NCBI RefSeq assembly: GCF_002261475.1
Contig: NZ_NEVN01000008.1
Span: forward strand, 310,001-374,000
Origin: Bordetella genomosp. 5
GTDB taxonomy: Bacteria; Pseudomonadota; Gammaproteobacteria; Burkholderiales; Burkholderiaceae_B
Direction of reading: 5' to 3'
Length of the DNA: 64,000 nt
Below are positions 61,735 to 64,000 of this stretch, one piece after another. The number at the start of each line of letters is the position of its first letter. The first letter of the stretch is position 1. A program made the position numbers and the translations under genes. The notes beneath the pieces were generated by a model. It saw only the letters and a list, made by a program, of their open reading frames with translations, was not told the DNA's origin and did no database searches.

Positions 61735-63467
61735 ACGACCAGCTCATCCTTTCTCCCGTACAGGCGAGCAGCAGCGTCGGCATCCTGCGTGGCACATGGC
61801 GCGCGATGTCCCGCCCTCGCGGCGCGTGGATGGGGCTGGCGATCTCCGGCTTCCTCATCAACGCGGCCGTCGTGCTGATCTCGCTCTACAGCATGCAGGT
61901 CTACGACCGCGTGCTTCCGCAGTTCGGCGTCGCCACGCTGCAAGTGCTCACGACGGGCGTTCTCATCGCACTCGCGTTTCAGTTTCTGCTGCAAAAGGTG
62001 CGGTCCGCGCTGACCCAGGACATGATCGTGGAGGCCGACCGTTACGCCGCCAATCGCACGTACGAAATGCTGACCGCGTTTCCGCTCGAGCGCCACGCGG
62101 CGGGATCGCAGCATCTGGCAAGCCTGGTGCAAGGCCACGAGACCATCCGCGCGTTTCTCGTCGCCGTCCTGTCGTTCGGCGTGGTCGACCTGCCCTTCGC
62201 CGTCATCTTCTACCTGGCCATGGTGTATCTGGGGGGCTGGATGGCAGGCGTGCCCGCCCTGATCTTCCTGTTGTTGGTGGCGCTCGGCGCTGTACAGCAC
62301 TACCGGGTGTCAGCCCTTGCCCGCAGTCGCCGCGCGGTCGCCACGGCCAAGCTCAGCTACCTCACCGAATCGGTCAAGAATCTCGAACTGATCCAGGCGC
62401 GCGGAGCACGAGCGTTCATTGCCCGCTGGCGCGATATCGCCGATGAGTCCGTGCAGGTCGACCTGGAGGCCCGCCGCAACATCGACGGCACCCTCCACGT
62501 CGTACAGGCGGCTCAGTCGGCGGGCTACATTCTGATCGTGGCCGTCGGCGCCTATCAGGCCGTAACCGAGCGCAGCCTGTCCAGCGGCGCGATCGTGGCG
62601 GCCACCATTCTGGGCACGCGCGCGCTCGCGCCCCTCGCCGCGCTTCCGGCGCTGATGATTCAAAGCGCGCAGGCACTGCTCGCCGCGCGCGCCATCGATC
62701 AGGTGCTGGGCGCCCCGCCGGCCCAGCCGCCCGGCACGATCGAGCGGGTGCGGATCCGCGGCGCCTGGACCATACACGGCCTCAGTCACCGCCCGGTCCA
62801 CAAGAAGGTCGGCATCTACGCCCCTCACCTCGACATACCGGCGGGCGCCAAGGTCGCGATCATCGGCCCGGCCGGTTCAGGCAAGAGCACCCTGCTGCGC
62901 CTGATGGCGGGGCTGCACGCACCGCACCAGGGTGGCGTCTACCTCGACGGCATGAGCGTCAACCTGATGTCGCGCCAGTCCCTGGCCTCTCTGGTGGGGT
63001 ATCTGCCGCAAAGCCCGAGCCTCTTCGCCGGCACGCTGCGCAGCAACCTCTGCACGTCCGACCAGATCCCCGACGAAGACGTGCTGCGCGTCGCCCAGGC
63101 GATCGGCCTCGACGCTGTCATCGCCGGCGACGATCGCGGGCTCGAACTGCCTCTGGGCGAAAACGGCGCGGGCCTGTCGGGCGGGCAGCAGCAACTGGTG
63201 GCGCTGGCTCGCACGTTCCTGCAGCCGGCCCAGGCCTATCTGCTCGACGAGCCAACGCAGTCGCTGGATCAGACCACCCAGTCCCGTTGCCTCGACGTGC
63301 TCGACGCGCTGGCCGCGCAAGGCCGCACCGTCGTGTACGCCACGCACAGCGTCGAGGCCGTGCGCCGGGCCGACATTCTTGTGGCGATCTCGCCAGACGG
63401 CGTGGTGGTCATGCGCAACCGTGCCGAGGTTCAACAGAGCCTCCCCAAGGAGGCTGCCGCGCAATGA
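61731..63467 (+). CDS. Type I secretion ABC transporter (permease-ATPase)
   Basis: 578 residues. An N-terminal membrane domain of six segments begins ISGFLINAAVVLISLYSMQVYDRVLP, here recognised by SLYSMQVYDRVLPQFG. The C-terminal ATPase has Walker A IIGPAGSGKSTLLRLMAG (about 378-395), Q-loop VGYLPQSPSLFAGTL, signature LSGGQQQLVALART, Walker B AYLLDEPTQSLDQTT and switch His in VYATHSVEAV. There is no N-terminal C39-like domain of the LapB/HlyB type, so the length fits the shorter PrtD/AprD class. Exports a protein with a C-terminal signal, not encoded in the window. ATG overlaps the TolC gene's stop, and its own stop overlaps the adaptor start. Confidence 0.93.
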   Translation: MNDQLILSPVQASSSVGILRGTWRAMSRPRGAWMGLAISGFLINAAVVLISLYSMQVYDRVLPQFGVATLQVLTTGVLIALAFQFLLQKVRSALTQDMIVEADRYAANRTYEMLTAFPLERHAAGSQHLASLVQGHETIRAFLVAVLSFGVVDLPFAVIFYLAMVYLGGWMAGVPALIFLLLVALGAVQHYRVSALARSRRAVATAKLSYLTESVKNLELIQARGARAFIARWRDIADESVQVDLEARRNIDGTLHVVQAAQSAGYILIVAVGAYQAVTERSLSSGAIVAATILGTRALAPLAALPALMIQSAQALLAARAIDQVLGAPPAQPPGTIERVRIRGAWTIHGLSHRPVHKKVGIYAPHLDIPAGAKVAIIGPAGSGKSTLLRLMAGLHAPHQGGVYLDGMSVNLMSRQSLASLVGYLPQSPSLFAGTLRSNLCTSDQIPDEDVLRVAQAIGLDAVIAGDDRGLELPLGENGAGLSGGQQQLVALARTFLQPAQAYLLDEPTQSLDQTTQSRCLDVLDALAAQGRTVVYATHSVEAVRRADILVAISPDGVVVMRNRAEVQQSLPKEAAAQ

Positions 63468-64000
63468 GCAAAATTCTGTTCCTGCTGGGCTCGCTGCTCG
63501 CCGCGCTGGCGCTGGGCTTCTGGGCATGGGAAGCACCGCTGGACATCATCACGCGCGCCCCCGCCCGGGTCGTGTCGTCGCAACACACACAGATCGTGCA
63601 GGCCGCCTCCGACGGCGTGCTGGCGCAGCTCGCCGTACGAGAAGGCGAGCATGTGAGGGCGGGCCAGTTGCTGGCGCGCTTCGAAGACGGCCAGGAATCC
63701 GCGGGCGTACAGGCGAGCCGCGCCAAGGTCGCCGCCCTGCGGGCCACGCAAACGCGCCTCAAAGCCGAAGTGTTCGGTCGGCCACTCCGGTTCGGGCCCG
63801 AGCTCAAGGGATTCGGATCGTTCGTCGCCGACCAGACCGAGCTCCACACCCGGCGCGCCGCCGCGCTCAAGCAGGAGCTCGACGCGCTCGCCAAAGCTCA
63901 CGCCACCATCTCGCGCGAGCTTTCGCTGGCCGAGCGTCTGCTCAAGCACGGCGACATCGGCGAAGCCGAGGTGCTGCGCCTGCGGCGCCAGCTCATCGAA
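63464..64000 (+). CDS. HlyD-family membrane fusion protein, N-terminal part
   Basis: The first 179 residues of the periplasmic adaptor; the gene runs off the window. One membrane segment (ILFLLGSLLAALALGFWAW, residues 4-22) follows a very short cytoplasmic start. Then VVSSQHTQIVQAASDGVLAQ and VREGEHVRAGQLLARFED form half of the biotinyl-lipoyl-like domain. A long coiled-coil helix starts at SRAKVAALRATQTRLKAEVF. Links the ABC transporter to the TolC-like duct. The start overlaps the ATPase stop by ATGA. Confidence 0.92.
   Translation, partial: MSKILFLLGSLLAALALGFWAWEAPLDIITRAPARVVSSQHTQIVQAASDGVLAQLAVREGEHVRAGQLLARFEDGQESAGVQASRAKVAALRATQTRLKAEVFGRPLRFGPELKGFGSFVADQTELHTRRAAALKQELDALAKAHATISRELSLAERLLKHGDIGEAEVLRLRRQLIE

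Overview
The window is a dense, GC-rich bacterial chromosome segment with no rRNA, tRNA, CRISPR array or insertion sequence that I can see. The gene content points to a betaproteobacterium of the Burkholderiales, most likely Alcaligenaceae (Bordetella/Achromobacter-like). The signs are an H-NS protein of the short Bordetella type, a Bug/TctC solute receptor, the alaC-hom-thrC order, the rpsF-priB-rpsR-rplI-dnaB order, and a 2-aminoethylphosphonate (AEP) transport cluster. Assignment below family level is inference.

Layout. 1-1.6 kb: the end of a FepA-type catecholate siderophore receptor and an IroE-like esterase. 1.6-8.5 kb (minus): glycolate oxidase glcDEF, a second FAD-linked 2-hydroxyacid dehydrogenase, and aroG preceded by a Phe/Tyr-rich leader peptide and a complete transcription attenuator. 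8.5-12.3 kb: tldD, a nitrilase-family amidase, an H-NS protein, a DUF4136 lipoprotein. 12.4-16.5 kb: pepN, fbp, a small lipoprotein. 16.7-20.6 kb (minus): alaC-hom-thrC, coupled by ATGA overlaps. 20.8-27 kb: an Mth938-like protein, bcp, a PIN-PhoH protein, a PdxA-family dehydrogenase, a divergent MurA paralogue, a bile acid:Na+ symporter-family protein. 27-31.3 kb (minus): rpsF-priB-rpsR-rplI, then a kinase-like gene coupled to dnaB. 31.4-37.4 kb (minus): DUF817 protein, folE2, xseB-ispA-dxs, an IclR regulator. 37.6-41.3 kb: a Bug receptor, an acyltransferase, a Rieske oxygenase.

41.4-49.1 kb is the main accessory module: a phosphonate catabolic island. One minus-strand operon carries an AEP-type ABC transporter (ATPase, fused permease, binding protein), phosphonoacetaldehyde hydrolase phnX and an FAD-dependent amine oxidase-like enzyme. 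Divergently there is a LysR regulator and a PhnZ-like HD oxygenase. The enzymes imply two C-P bond-breaking routes side by side, hydrolytic through PhnX and oxidative through the PhnZ-like protein. Neither the usual aminotransferase PhnW nor the hydroxylase PhnY is in the window.

49-55 kb: sulfurtransferase, three EamA transporters, htpX, quinone oxidoreductase. 55-64 kb: a small membrane protein, an RcsB-like response regulator directly abutting a BvgS-like hybrid kinase (HisKA, receiver, Hpt), and then a type I secretion system (TolC-like protein, ABC ATPase, HlyD adaptor cut by the window end) joined by ATGA overlaps. This looks like a phosphorelay next to the secretion machine it may control.

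All calls come from reading the sequence. No database search was run.
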